A stretch of 64,000 nt of DNA from Janthinobacterium sp. PAMC25594 (GCF_019443505.1 NZ_CP080377.1:3534001-3598000), one strand, 5' to 3'; counted from the stretch's first letter, positions 28,082 to 38,323 are shown. Numbers and translations are program-made. The notes: a model not told the origin generated them from the sequence alone.

Positions 28082-28810
28082 ATGCTGCGCATGCAAAATC
28101 TGAACAAAGTCTATCGCACCCACATGATCGAAACGCACGCGCTGCGCGGCTTCGACATCCACGTCAAGCAAGGTGAATTCGTCACCGTCACAGGCCCTTC
28201 CGGCTCCGGCAAGACGAGCTTTCTGAACATCGCTGGTCTGCTGGAAGAATTCACCGACGGCGAATACATCCTCGACGGCGTTAACGTGAAGGGCATGAAC
28301 GACAATGCCCGCTCGCGCCTGCGCAACGAAAAACTGGGCTTCATCTTCCAGGGCTTCAACCTGATTCCCGACCTGTCGCTGTTCGACAATGTCGACGTGC
28401 CGCTGCGCTATCGTGGCTTCAACAGTGCCGAGCGGCGCGAACGCATCGAGGATGCCTTGGCCAAGGTGGGCCTGGCGTCGCGCATGAAACACTATCCGGC
28501 CGAACTGTCGGGCGGCCAGCAGCAGCGCGTGGCGATCGCGCGCGCGCTGGCCGGCTCGCCCAAACTGTTGCTGGCCGATGAACCGACCGGCAACCTGGAC
28601 ACGCAGATGGCGCGCGGCGTGATGGAACTGCTGGAAGACATCAACGCGCAAGGCACCACCATCCTGATGGTCACGCACGATCCCGAACTGGCGCTGCGCA
28701 GCCAGCGCAATGTGCACATCATCGACGGCCAGGTGTCGGACCTGGCGCACAAGGGGCCATCGCTGGCCAGCCGCCAGGCCAAGGCCGGCAGCAACGCCGC
28801 CACTGTCTGA
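28082..28810 (+). CDS. ABC transporter ATP-binding protein (MacB/LolD type)
   Basis: 242 aa ATPase: Walker A GPSGSGKTS (near residue 40), Q-loop FIFQGFNLIPDLSLFDNVDV, signature LSGGQQQRVAIARALAGSP, Walker B LLLADEPTGNLD and H-loop MVTHD. The sequence belongs to the LolD/MacB/FtsE branch that works with FtsX-like permeases, two of which follow directly. An A/G-rich SD (GAAAGAGG) precedes the ATG. Confidence 0.92.
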   Translation: MLRMQNLNKVYRTHMIETHALRGFDIHVKQGEFVTVTGPSGSGKTSFLNIAGLLEEFTDGEYILDGVNVKGMNDNARSRLRNEKLGFIFQGFNLIPDLSLFDNVDVPLRYRGFNSAERRERIEDALAKVGLASRMKHYPAELSGGQQQRVAIARALAGSPKLLLADEPTGNLDTQMARGVMELLEDINAQGTTILMVTHDPELALRSQRNVHIIDGQVSDLAHKGPSLASRQAKAGSNAATV

Positions 28811-28819
28811 GGATCGCCC

Positions 28820-30130
28820 ATGTTCCAGTACTACTTTCTGCTCGGCCTGCGCAGCCTGCGCCGCAACCCAGCCCTGACGGCACTGATGGTGCTGACCCTG
28901 GCCATCGGCGTGGCCGCCAGCATCTCTACCCTGACCATCCTGCATGTCATGTCGGGCAATCCCCTGCCGCACAAGAATGGCCGCATGTTCGTGCCGCTGG
29001 TCGACAATGGCTCCCTCTCCGGCTATACGCCGGGAAATGCATCGGGCGACAAGCAGCTCAGCTACCGCGACGCCGTCAATTTCCAGAACAGCAAAATGGG
29101 TGAGCGGCGCAGCGTCATGTTCGGCGTGGGCGGTGCCATCGAGCCGCAGCGCAAGGACATCGGCGCCTTCACGTCGCAAGGTCTGGCCGCCTACCGCGAT
29201 TTCTTTCCCATGTTCGAGACGCCCTTTCTGCATGGCCAGCCATGGAGCGAGGCCGACGATGCCGCCGGTGCCGACGTCATCGTCCTGTCGCGCAAGCTGG
29301 CGGAAAAGCTGTACGGCGACAGCAATCCTGTGGGCCAGCGCATGACGCTCATGGGCTTCCAATACCAGATCACGGGCGTGCTCGACAAATGGGAGCCGGT
29401 GCCGCGCATCCATCGCATCATCGGCAGCGGCGCCTTCGGCAGCGAGGACAGTTACTTCATCCCGTTTACCAGTGCGATCCGCCACCAGACCAGCCATAAC
29501 GGCAGCATGAACTGCAGCGGCAACCGGGAGCCGGGCTACCAGGGCACGCTCGATTCGGAATGCACGTGGATGCAGTTCTGGTTCGAGATGGCCAACGACG
29601 GCCAGCGCGGCGAACTGCAAAATTACCTCGACAGCTATGCGCAGGAGCAGCGCAAGCTGGGCCGCCTGAAACGCGCTGCGCCCAACCGCTTGTTCAGCAT
29701 CGATGAATGGCTGGTGCACCTGCGCGTGGTGGGTAATGACAACAAGCTGTCGGCCTGGCTGGCCTTCGGTTTTCTGGCCCTGTGCCTGGTCAACACCATC
29801 GGCCTGCTGCTGGCCAAGTTCTCGGTACGCGCCGCCGAGGTGGGCATCCGCCGCGCACTGGGTGCCTCGCGCAGCGATATCTTCCGCCAGTTCCTCGTCG
29901 AGACCACCGTCATCGGCCTGGCCGGCGGCATGTTGGGACTGTTGCTGTCCTTCGGTGCGCTGGCACTGATCGGCATGCAGTCGAAGCAGCTGACCGTCGC
30001 CGCGCACATGGACTGGGTGATGCTGGCCATGACCTTCGTCATCTCGGTGGCCGCGGCGATCCTGGCGGGCCTGCTGCCGACCTGGCGCGCCTGCCAGGTG
30101 ACGCCGGCCATCCAGCTCAAATCCCAATGA
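28820..30130 (+). CDS. MacB/FtsX-type ABC permease, first copy
   Basis: 436 aa. TM1 is at about residues 21-42 (ALMVLTLAIGVAASISTLTI), then a periplasmic MacB_PCD domain with VIVLSRKLAEKLYGDSNPVG, then three C-terminal TMs typical of FtsX, including GVRRALG-like GIRRALGASRSDIFRQFLVE. It starts 9 nt after the ATPase gene. MacB-type systems are mechanotransmitters that expel peptides, toxins or lipids rather than flippases. Confidence 0.9.
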   Translation: MFQYYFLLGLRSLRRNPALTALMVLTLAIGVAASISTLTILHVMSGNPLPHKNGRMFVPLVDNGSLSGYTPGNASGDKQLSYRDAVNFQNSKMGERRSVMFGVGGAIEPQRKDIGAFTSQGLAAYRDFFPMFETPFLHGQPWSEADDAAGADVIVLSRKLAEKLYGDSNPVGQRMTLMGFQYQITGVLDKWEPVPRIHRIIGSGAFGSEDSYFIPFTSAIRHQTSHNGSMNCSGNREPGYQGTLDSECTWMQFWFEMANDGQRGELQNYLDSYAQEQRKLGRLKRAAPNRLFSIDEWLVHLRVVGNDNKLSAWLAFGFLALCLVNTIGLLLAKFSVRAAEVGIRRALGASRSDIFRQFLVETTVIGLAGGMLGLLLSFGALALIGMQSKQLTVAAHMDWVMLAMTFVISVAAAILAGLLPTWRACQVTPAIQLKSQ

Positions 30131-30160
30131 CAGAATCGACCGCACACGAATAGGAACACC

Positions 30161-31396
30161 ATGGAAATTCGACCCATCCTGTCTGCGCTGATGCGCAGCA
30201 AAACCGGCGCCATCCTGGTCGCCGTGCAAGTAGCCCTGAGCCTGGCCATCCTGGCCAATGCCCTGCATATCGTCAACGTGCGCCAGGAAGTGGCGGCGCG
30301 ACCCAGCGGCGTGGCGGCGGAGGGCGACGTCTTCCACCTGCTGGCGCGCAACCTGCGCCCGCTGGGTCACAACGAAGAACTCGCGCTGCAAAAGCGCCTG
30401 GCCGCGGCCGCGCGCGCCGTGCCGGGCGTCGTCTCGGTAGCGCAGGTGAGCCAGGTGCCGTTGTCGCGCAGCGGCAGCAACAGCGGCTTCGCCGCCAGCC
30501 GCAAGCAGGAAAATAGTTCCGCCATTGCCGCCGTGTATATCACGCCCGATTCGCTGATCAAGACCTGGGGGCTGAAGCTGGTGGAAGGACGTGACTTCAC
30601 GCCAGCCGAGATCGTCGAAATCGACCAGAACGTGACGGAAGAATTCCCCCCGCAAGTCATCGTCACGCGGGCAATGGCCGAGAAAATCCACCCTGGTGGC
30701 GGCAGTGCGCTGGGCATGCCCCTCTTCCTGGGCACCGGCGAAGGAGCGCAGCAATTGCAAGTCGTCGGCGTCGTCGAGCGGCTGCAGAGCCAGGGTGCGG
30801 AAGTGGGTGACAAGGGAGAGTATTCGGTGCTGTTTCCCGTACGCCTGACGGGAGACGGCGATACTCTGCTGACCATCCGTGCCGAAGCGGGCCAGCGCGA
30901 CCGCGTGATGAAGGAAGCCGAGCAGGCCATCCGCGCAGCCACGCCGGACAAGCTGATCCTGCGCCTGCGCACGCTCGATGAAGACCGCGACACGCGCTAC
31001 CGCGCCGACCACGCGATGTCGTGGATGCTGATCACGGTCTCTGCCCTGCTGCTGCTGGTGACGGCCAGCGGCATCGTCGGCATCGCCAGCCTGTGGGTGA
31101 CGCAGCGCAGGAAGCAGATCGGCGTGCGGCGCGCACTGGGCGCGCGCCGCGTCGACATCCTGCGCTATTTTTTAACGGAGAATTTCATGATCACCAGCGT
31201 GGGCGTGGCTGCCGGCGTGCTGCTGGCCCTGGCGCTGAACCAGCTGCTGGTAAGCCAGCTGGAAATGGCGCGCCTGCCCCTGCCCTACCTGCTGGGTGGC
31301 GCGGCCGTCTTCTGGCTGCTGGGCCTGGGCGCCGTGTACGGCCCGGCATGGCGCGCGGCCAGTATTTCGCCGGCCACTGCCACCCGCAGTACCTGA
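30161..31396 (+). CDS. MacB/FtsX-type ABC permease, second copy
   Basis: 411 aa with the same layout: TM1 at about 14-32 (AILVAVQVALSLAILANALH), a periplasmic domain with EEFPPQVIVTRAMAEKIHPG, and three C-terminal TMs following GVRRALGARRVDILRYFLTE. AGGAAC lies before the ATG. Distinct from its neighbour in the periplasmic part, so the pump is probably a heterodimer driven by the preceding ATPase. Confidence 0.9.
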   Translation: MEIRPILSALMRSKTGAILVAVQVALSLAILANALHIVNVRQEVAARPSGVAAEGDVFHLLARNLRPLGHNEELALQKRLAAAARAVPGVVSVAQVSQVPLSRSGSNSGFAASRKQENSSAIAAVYITPDSLIKTWGLKLVEGRDFTPAEIVEIDQNVTEEFPPQVIVTRAMAEKIHPGGGSALGMPLFLGTGEGAQQLQVVGVVERLQSQGAEVGDKGEYSVLFPVRLTGDGDTLLTIRAEAGQRDRVMKEAEQAIRAATPDKLILRLRTLDEDRDTRYRADHAMSWMLITVSALLLLVTASGIVGIASLWVTQRRKQIGVRRALGARRVDILRYFLTENFMITSVGVAAGVLLALALNQLLVSQLEMARLPLPYLLGGAAVFWLLGLGAVYGPAWRAASISPATATRST

Positions 31397-31424
31397 GCCG
31401 GCACCTGAGTGATATGCTGCGCGC

Positions 31425-32776
<1,352 letters not shown>

Positions 32777-32777
<1 letters not shown>

Positions 32778-34096
32778 TGGCCTACCGTCCCATGCGCCTC
32801 TCCCTGCTGACGCGCTGGACGGCGCTGATCGTCACCTTGCTGGTGCTGGGCATCGTCATCGCTCTGCTGCTCGCGCATTTTTTGCCAGGCCAGCCGCTGC
32901 TGGTACTGGCGGGCACCCTGCTGTGCGTGCTGCCGGTGGCCGTCATTACCATCCGCGCGCAGCTGCAATCGATGCTGTCGCTGTTTCGCGCCTTGAGCGG
33001 CACGGTCGCCAGCTACCAGGACGGCGACTTCGGCTTCAGCTTGCGCTGGCCGCAGAACGATGAACTGGCCGACCTGGTGGCGGCCCACAATGCGCTCGGC
33101 GACGTGCTGCGCAAGCAGCGCCTGGACCTGGTGCAGCGCGAACTGCTGCTCGACACCATGGTGCAAAACACGCCGGTGGCCATGCTGCTGGTGGCCGAGG
33201 GCAGCGCCATCGTCTACGCCAACCTGGCCGCGCGCCAGTTGCTGCACCACGGCCGCCGGCTCGAAGGACGCCACCTGGCCGACATCGTGCGCGAGGCGGC
33301 GCCGGCCCTGGCCGAGGCGCTGGCGCGCCGCAACGACGGCTTGTTTACCAGCGGCGAAGGGGAACAGGAAGAGGTGTATCACCTGGCGCGGCGCAGCTTC
33401 AGCCTGAACGGGCGCAAGCATGAACTGCTGCTGCTGCGCCAACTGACCCTGGAACTGCGGCGCCAGGAAGTGCAGACCTGGAAAAAGGTGATCCGCGTCA
33501 TCAGCCATGAGCTCAACAACTCGCTGGCGCCACTGGCCTCGCTGGCCCATTCCGGCGCCGAGCTGGTACGCCGCGGCCAGACGGAGCGCCTGCCGCAAAT
33601 CCTCGCCACCATCGAAGAGCGCACGCGCCACCTGGAAACCTTCATCCTCGGCTATGCGCGCTTTGCCAAGCTGCCCGCGCCGCGCCTGGCGCCATGCGAG
33701 TGGCAACCCTTCCTCGACAGCCTGGCTTCGCAAGCGGCCTTCACGCTCGACGGCCCGCCGCCCGCGCAGGCCGCCGTGTTCGATGCGGCGCAAATGCAGC
33801 AGGCACTGCTGAACCTGCTCAAGAATGCGCTGGAGTCCGGCTCCAAGCTCCAGCATATCGGCCTGCACGTCAGCCAGGCGCAAGGCCAGCTGCGCATCGA
33901 AGTGCGCGACCGGGGGCCGGGCATGAGCGGCGCCGTGCTGGAAAACGCGCTGGTGCCGTTTTATTCCACCAAACGCAGCGGAACGGGACTGGGCCTGGCC
34001 CTGACGCGCGAAATCGCCGAAGCGCATGGCGGACGCATCACCCTGGCCAACCGCGAAGGCGGTGGACTGGCGGTGACATTGATTCTTCCCTGCTGA
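32777..34096 (+). CDS. Sensor histidine kinase of the sigma54 module (NtrY/NtrB-like)
   Basis: 439 aa. Two TMs (about 14-34 and 38-58) with a very short periplasmic loop, so sensing is likely in the membrane or cytoplasm. A HAMP-like stretch follows, then a PAS-like segment (about 125-220, TPVAMLLVAEGSAIVYANLA). The phosphoacceptor is His244 in VISHELNNSLAPLASLAH, the HPK4 type. HATPase: N-box MQQALLNLLKNALESG, DRGPGMS and GTGLGLALTREIAEAHGG. The ATG shares one base with the regulator stop (TGATG). It should control the NtrC-family regulator. The short extracytoplasmic part suggests the transporter itself could feed the signal; that is inference. Confidence 0.9.
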
Positions 34097-34104
34097 ACCT
34101 GATC

Positions 34105-34192
34105 CCGGTTGCCGAACCGAAAAACGTATGCCATGCTGCTGGCCGGCCTGGGCCTGCTGGGCTTCCTGGCGCGGCGCCGCAAGCAATCTTGC
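34105..34192 (+). pseudogene. Remnant of a PEP-CTERM protein C-terminus
   Basis: Just after the kinase stop the sequence encodes PVAEPKN in one frame (34105-34125), then after a +1 shift at 34126 YAMLLAGLGLLGFLARRRK in another (34127-34183). Together these make the exosortase sorting signal: VPEP-like motif, hydrophobic helix, Arg-rich tail. No start or upstream body remains. It is the relic of a cell-surface or secreted protein gene whose 5' part was lost when the operon and this locus were joined. Confidence 0.65.
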
Positions 34193-34203
34193 GCTCCCCT
34201 CCC

Positions 34204-34227
34204 AAAGGACGCTGCGGCGTCTTTTTT
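34204..34227 (+). terminator. Intrinsic terminator of the ABC/two-component operon
   Basis: AAAG-GACGC-TGCG-GCGTC-TTTTTT: a 5-bp GC stem extended by A-U pairs with a clean T tract. It lies about 110 nt after the kinase stop and only 24 nt before the next start codon. Confidence 0.88.
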
Positions 34228-34238
34228 CATGTGGCTGC

Positions 34239-34251
34239 TACACTGACGCCA
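34239..34251 (+). promoter_or_regulatory. Extended -10 element with possible leaderless start
   Basis: TGCTACACT (34236-34244) carries TG-N-TACACT, an extended -10, and sits six bases before the ATG at 34251. There is no SD, and the upstream terminator blocks readthrough. This suggests a leaderless mRNA for the following gene. No convincing -35 is present. Confidence 0.4.
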
Positions 34252-35030
34252 TGACGACCGACTTTATCTCCACCAGCCATACCGCTTTCAGCCACCCGGG
34301 CCACCCGCCCGCCACCACCACCGAACACCGCGGCATCCGCTACCTGCACCTGGGTACCAAGTGGGTGCAGGGCGCCATGCGCCTGGACAAACCCGATGCC
34401 ATCGAGCTCGAATACGTGCAGATGATGATGATGTGGATGCTGTTCAAGACGCAGCCAAAACGCATCGTGCAGCTGGGACTGGGCAGCGCCGCGCTGACCA
34501 AATTCAGCTACCGCCGCTTCCCCGACGCCACGGTCACGGCCATCGAACTCAATCCGAACGTGATCGCCATCTGCGGCGCCCAGTTTGCGCTGCCGCCGAA
34601 CGACGCGCGTCTCGACGTGCGTGAAATGAATGCACTCGATTTCGTGCTCGACCCGGCCAACCATGGCACGGTCGACGCGCTGCAAGTGGACCTGTACGAC
34701 GAAGAGGCGCGCGGCCCCGTGCTCGACACGCCCGAGTTCTACCAGGCCTGCTTCGACTGCCTGACGGACGACGGCATCATGTGCACGAATGTCTTCGGCG
34801 ACTTCCCCAACTACGACAAGAACTTGCAGGCGATGGAACTGGTCTTCGACGCCGTCGTCTGGGTGCCGGAAACGGAAGATGAAAACATCGTCGTGCTGGC
34901 CTTCAAAAAATCGCCATCGCTCGATTTCAGCGACTTGTACGAACGCGCCGCCACCATCAAGAAGCAATTCAACCTGCCTGCCAAGAACTGGGTCAACGGC
35001 TTGAAGCAGTGGATGCAGGACCAGCAGTAA
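34251..35030 (+). CDS. Spermidine-synthase-like methyltransferase-fold protein
   Basis: 259 aa Rossmann-fold protein of the polyamine synthase superfamily. It has RIVQLGLGSAALTKFSYRRF (cofactor loop), VTAIELNPNVIAICGAQF and a VDALQVDLYDEEARGPVLD segment in place of the usual catalytic GD(A)/DxxDP region. It is shorter than SpeE and lacks its N-terminal beta domain. Cytosolic proteins like this are often annotated as spermidine synthase without proof. Stands alone between a terminator and the convergent MocR pseudogene. Confidence 0.75.
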   Translation: MTTDFISTSHTAFSHPGHPPATTTEHRGIRYLHLGTKWVQGAMRLDKPDAIELEYVQMMMMWMLFKTQPKRIVQLGLGSAALTKFSYRRFPDATVTAIELNPNVIAICGAQFALPPNDARLDVREMNALDFVLDPANHGTVDALQVDLYDEEARGPVLDTPEFYQACFDCLTDDGIMCTNVFGDFPNYDKNLQAMELVFDAVVWVPETEDENIVVLAFKKSPSLDFSDLYERAATIKKQFNLPAKNWVNGLKQWMQDQQ

Positions 35031-35045
35031 GGCAGTAGCGCCGCC

Positions 35046-36544
35046 TCACACCGGCAGCAGCGCGCCCAGGCGGCGCGCCAGGCCGTCCATGTTTTCGGCC
35101 GGCACCTGCGCATAACCGAGCAGGAAACCGTTCCAGCCCGCACCTTCCCCCATCCTGTCGCCGGTGCCATGCGCGGACAACGCCAGCGCCACGATGCCGT
35201 CCTGCGCGGCGCGGCGGCTCAACGCCAGGTCATCCCATTGCACGTCTTGAAAACGCAGCGCCAGGTGCATGCCGGCCGTGCCGCCATGGATGACCGCGCC
35301 CGCACACGCATGGCGCTGCAATGCCTCGCTCAAGGCGTCGCGTCGCTGGCAATACAGGCGGCGCATGCGACGCACATGGCGCGCAAACAGGCCGCTGCGC
35401 AGGAACTCGGCCAGCGCCAGCTGTTCGGCCACGCGCCCCCTTGTGGCGCCCTGCGCCTGCATCTGCGCGAAGGCCCCGGCCAGCCCTGCCGGCACGACGA
35501 TAAATGCCAGCCGCAAGGCCGGAAACATGGTCTTGCTGAACGTGCCCAGATACACGACGGGCGCATCGGCCACCAGTCCCTGCATGGCCGCCAGGGGCGG
35601 GCCGCCAGGGGCGGGCCGCCATGGCGAAATTCGCTGTCGTAATCGTCTTCGATGATCAGGGCGCCGGCGGCGCGGGCACGTTCGAGCAGCGCCATGCGGC
35701 GCGCGGGACTGAGCACGCTGCCAGTCGGATACTGGTGCGACGGCGTGGTGTAGATCAGGCGCGGCGGCGCCGCGTTCCAGTCGTCGTCCGTCGGCGCGAT
35801 GCCATCCATGTCGACCGCGATGCCCGTCACCTGCAGGCCGGCGCCACGCCCCGCCGCCAGCGCGCCGCCATAGCCGGGGTGCTCGATCCACAACGTGTCG
35901 CCCTGGTCGGCAAAGGCGCGCAGGCACACATCGAGGCTGCTCTGCGTGCCGTCCGTGATGAACACCTGGCCCGCATCGCAGACGACGCCGCGCGCGGCGC
36001 GCAAATGGTCGGCGATGGCCATGCGCAGCTGCGGCTCACCGGCAGGGTCGCCGTAATTGAGCTGGCGCGGCGTCAGCGTGCGCCACGCGCGGTCCAGCAT
36101 GCGCCGCCACTGCGCCAGCGGGAATTCGTCCAGCGCCGGCACGCCAGGCGCGAACGCCCCCATCGCGTCGGCGGGAAACACCACCGTCGCATTCCTGTCC
36201 TGTCCCGCTACGCCGCGCAAATGTTGTGCGCGGCGCGACAAGCCATCGTTGCTGCCGGCCGGTGGCGCCACCACCGGCTGGCCAACGTTGCCGGCGACCA
36301 CGGTGCCGCGCCGGTCCGGCAAGACAAAACCTTCGCTGGCCAGCTGCTCGTAGGCGTACAGCACGGTATTGCGCGCCAGCCCCAGTTCGGCCGCCAGCAC
36401 GCGCGTGGCGGCCAGCCGCGTACCTGGAGCCAGCTGGCCACCGCGGATCGCCGCGCGCAGGCATTCATGCAGCAGGCGCTGGCGCGGCCAGCCCCGCTCG
36501 CGGTGCGTGCGTTCGAAAGCGTTCAGCAGCAATGCATAATCCAT
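35046..36544 (-). pseudogene. MocR/PdxR-type regulator interrupted by a 14-bp duplication
   Basis: The minus strand encodes an N-terminal GntR HTH (QRLLHECLRAAIRGGQLAPG ... LGLARNTVLYAYEQLASEGF) fused to an aminotransferase-I-like domain with VFITDGTQSSLDVCLRAFAD and LIIEDDYDSEFRHGGPPLAA. The reading frame then shifts. The rest (MQGLVADAPVVYLGTFSKTM, the PLP-lysine motif, to GALLPV) is in another frame. The break is a perfect tandem copy of GCCAGGGGCGGGCC at 35590-35617. Removing one copy restores GGPPLAAMQGLVADAPVVYL exactly. Full length would be about 494 aa, normal for MocR. It stands divergently from a PNPOx-fold gene, a likely target. It is either a recent pseudogene or a phase-variable allele. 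Confidence 0.88.
35590..35617. repeat. 14-bp tandem duplication causing a frameshift
   Basis: Two perfect adjacent copies of GCCAGGGGCGGGCC (35590-35603, 35604-35617), followed by GCCATGG, which begins like a third copy. 14 bp is not a multiple of three and destroys the MocR frame; loss of one unit by slippage would repair it. Confidence 0.95.
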
Positions 36545-36650
36545 GCGACTCCCGTTATGGCTCCAAATTATTTCTAACTTCTGGATCTTTTTTCAGGGCC
36601 AGATGCCGATTATAGTGCGGCCTGTTTCCTCAACCAACCGGATTCCCGCC

Positions 36651-37310
36651 ATGACCGCTGTCGCCCTTCCTCCCAGCCCCCGTACCCGCGTGCGCCGCGT
36701 CGCCGAACTGGCCAGCTACGAGCAAGCCACCGTGTACGCCATCGTCGACGCCGCCTTCCTGTGCCATATCGCCTTCCGCGACGACAAGGGCAGCCATTGC
36801 ATCCCGACCGCCTGCTGGCGCATCGATGGCCACCTGTACATCCATGGCTCGAACGGCAGCCGCATGCTCAAGCAACTCGTCAACGACACCGACGTGTGCG
36901 TGACCATCACCCATCTCGACGGCCTGGTGCTGGCGCGCTCGGCCTTCAATCACACCATGAACTACCGCTCGGCGATGGTCTACGGGCGGTTTGACAAGGT
37001 GAGCGACATCGGCCCGCAGCATGCGGCCATGGATGCGCTGATGGAAAAGCTGGCGCCGGGACGCCTGGCGCACGTGCGCGGCGGCAGCGCCAAGGAATAC
37101 GCGGCCACCACCGTGCTGCGCATCGCGCTCGACGAATGCGCCGTCAAGCAGCGCAAGGGTGGCCCGCTCGACGACGCGGGCGACATGGCGCACGTCGTCT
37201 GGACGGGCGAACTGCCTTTTACGCACGGCCGTGGCGCGGCCATCGCCGATGCGCTCAATACCAGCGGCATGCCCGCGTATGCCGCCGCATGGAGTACGGA
37301 ATCCGCTTGA
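36651..37310 (+). CDS. Pyridoxamine 5'-phosphate oxidase-fold flavin-binding protein
   Basis: 219 aa split-barrel protein of the PNPOx-related family (FMN or flavin nucleotide binding). It has VYAIVDAAFLCHIAFRDDKG, HCIPTACWRIDGHLYIHGSN and SRMLKQLVNDTDVCVTITHL. ATG at 36651 is preferred; ATG at 36603 is in frame but would add a sequence unlike the family. A -10 like TATAGT near 36611 and an imperfect inverted pair TCTGG/CCAGA (36580-36584, 36599-36603) lie in the shared promoter region with the divergent MocR gene. Cytosolic; the reaction is unknown. Confidence 0.82.
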   Translation: MTAVALPPSPRTRVRRVAELASYEQATVYAIVDAAFLCHIAFRDDKGSHCIPTACWRIDGHLYIHGSNGSRMLKQLVNDTDVCVTITHLDGLVLARSAFNHTMNYRSAMVYGRFDKVSDIGPQHAAMDALMEKLAPGRLAHVRGGSAKEYAATTVLRIALDECAVKQRKGGPLDDAGDMAHVVWTGELPFTHGRGAAIADALNTSGMPAYAAAWSTESA

Positions 37311-37387
37311 CCGGCCAGCGTGCTTGCCCGATGATCGGCGTTGATGGCGATCGCCACCAATCGACCCACTCATGAATGGAGCAGATG

Positions 37388-38215
37388 ATGATGAAGCGAG
37401 TATCCCTGGCCGCGGCCCTGACGGTCATGCTGGCCTGCGGCGGCAGCGGCGCGGCGCTGGCGGCCGACAGCAGCGACGCGGCCTTGAAGGCGGCCATTGC
37501 CGGCAACGCCCGCACGCCTGCCAACGCGCTACGCGACAGCGCCCGCCACCCGTATGAAACGCTGACGTTCTTCGGCATCAAGCCGGGCATGACGGTGGTG
37601 GAGCTGGCGCCCGGCGGCGGCTGGTACACGGAAATCCTGGCGCCCTACCTGCGCGACAACGGCAAGCTGATCGCCGCCGGCAACGATCCTCAATCCGCCA
37701 GCGAAGGCGCACGCCGTGGCGCGGCGCGCTTCCAGCAAAAACTCGATGCCAATCCCGCCGCTTTCGGCAAGGTGGAAATCGGCGCCTTCGCGCCGCCCAC
37801 CACCTACCGCATCGCGCCCAAGGGCACGGCCGACATGGTGCTCACCTTCCGTAATATCCACAACTGGATACCCATCGGCGAAGCAGGCATGCAGACCTTG
37901 TTCAAGGAAGTGTATGACAGCCTGAAACCGGGCGGCGTATTCGGCGTCGTCGAGCACCGCCTGCCGGCGGGCAAGGCACAAGATGCCACGGCCAGCAGCG
38001 GCTACATGCACGAAGCGTATGTGATCAAGCTGGCGGAAAACGCGGGCTTCAAGCTGGCGGCCAAGTCGGACATCAACGCCAATCCGAAAGACCATGCCGA
38101 CCATCAGGGCGGCGTCTGGGCACTGCCGCCCACGTATGCCAACAAGGATGTGGATCGGGCCAAATACACGGCCATCGGCGAGAGCGACCGCATGACCTTG
38201 AAGTTCGTCAAGTAG
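37388..38215 (+). CDS. Exported class I methyltransferase-fold protein (COG4798-like)
   Basis: 275 aa from the ATG at 37388. Three ATGs occur in a row, and GGAG at 37378-37381 best fits 37388. An N-terminal signal peptide (about 1-26, ending GAALA-ADSS) precedes a SAM-methyltransferase-like fold: TFFGIKPGMTVVELAPGGGW (motif I), GKLIAAGNDP, ADMVLTFRNIHNW and LKPGGVFGVVEH. Related proteins with signal peptides are annotated as predicted methyltransferases. Because SAM is not known in the periplasm, the activity is doubtful. The gene is followed by a REP-like repeat, convergent with a serine hydrolase gene. Confidence 0.78.
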   Translation: MMKRVSLAAALTVMLACGGSGAALAADSSDAALKAAIAGNARTPANALRDSARHPYETLTFFGIKPGMTVVELAPGGGWYTEILAPYLRDNGKLIAAGNDPQSASEGARRGAARFQQKLDANPAAFGKVEIGAFAPPTTYRIAPKGTADMVLTFRNIHNWIPIGEAGMQTLFKEVYDSLKPGGVFGVVEHRLPAGKAQDATASSGYMHEAYVIKLAENAGFKLAAKSDINANPKDHADHQGGVWALPPTYANKDVDRAKYTAIGESDRMTLKFVK

Positions 38216-38323
38216 GTCGGCTTAGCGCGGCAACGCCGCGCGTAATCCGACAACATCGTTGGCGCCGGTGATGGCATCGGCGGTGATGGCGTCGGGTTAC
38301 GCGCTGCGCGCTAACCCGACCTA
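38213..38323. repeat. REP/BIME-like inverted repeat pair
   Basis: Unit 1 (38216-38251) has palindromic ends GTCGGCTTAGCGCGG and CGCGTAATCCGAC. Unit 2 (38291-38320) has GTCGGGTTACGCGC and GCTAACCCGAC. The outer arm TAGGTCGGCTTAGCGCG (38213-38229) pairs with 38307-38323 with one mismatch, so the whole can fold as one large stem. It includes the stop codon of the upstream gene and fills the gap between convergent genes, suiting a bidirectional terminator or mRNA stabiliser. Confidence 0.7.

Noticed and set aside
27782..31012. Very long open frame (1076 codons) on the minus strand across the ABC operon
   Set aside because: It is the antisense of four well-supported genes. GC-rich codon bias leaves one antisense frame open; the predicted protein is His/Gln/Arg-rich with no recognisable domain.
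35046..36544. Two separate overlapping genes in place of one MocR gene
   Set aside because: The two frames each carry half of one MocR protein and join perfectly once a single 14-bp repeat unit is removed.
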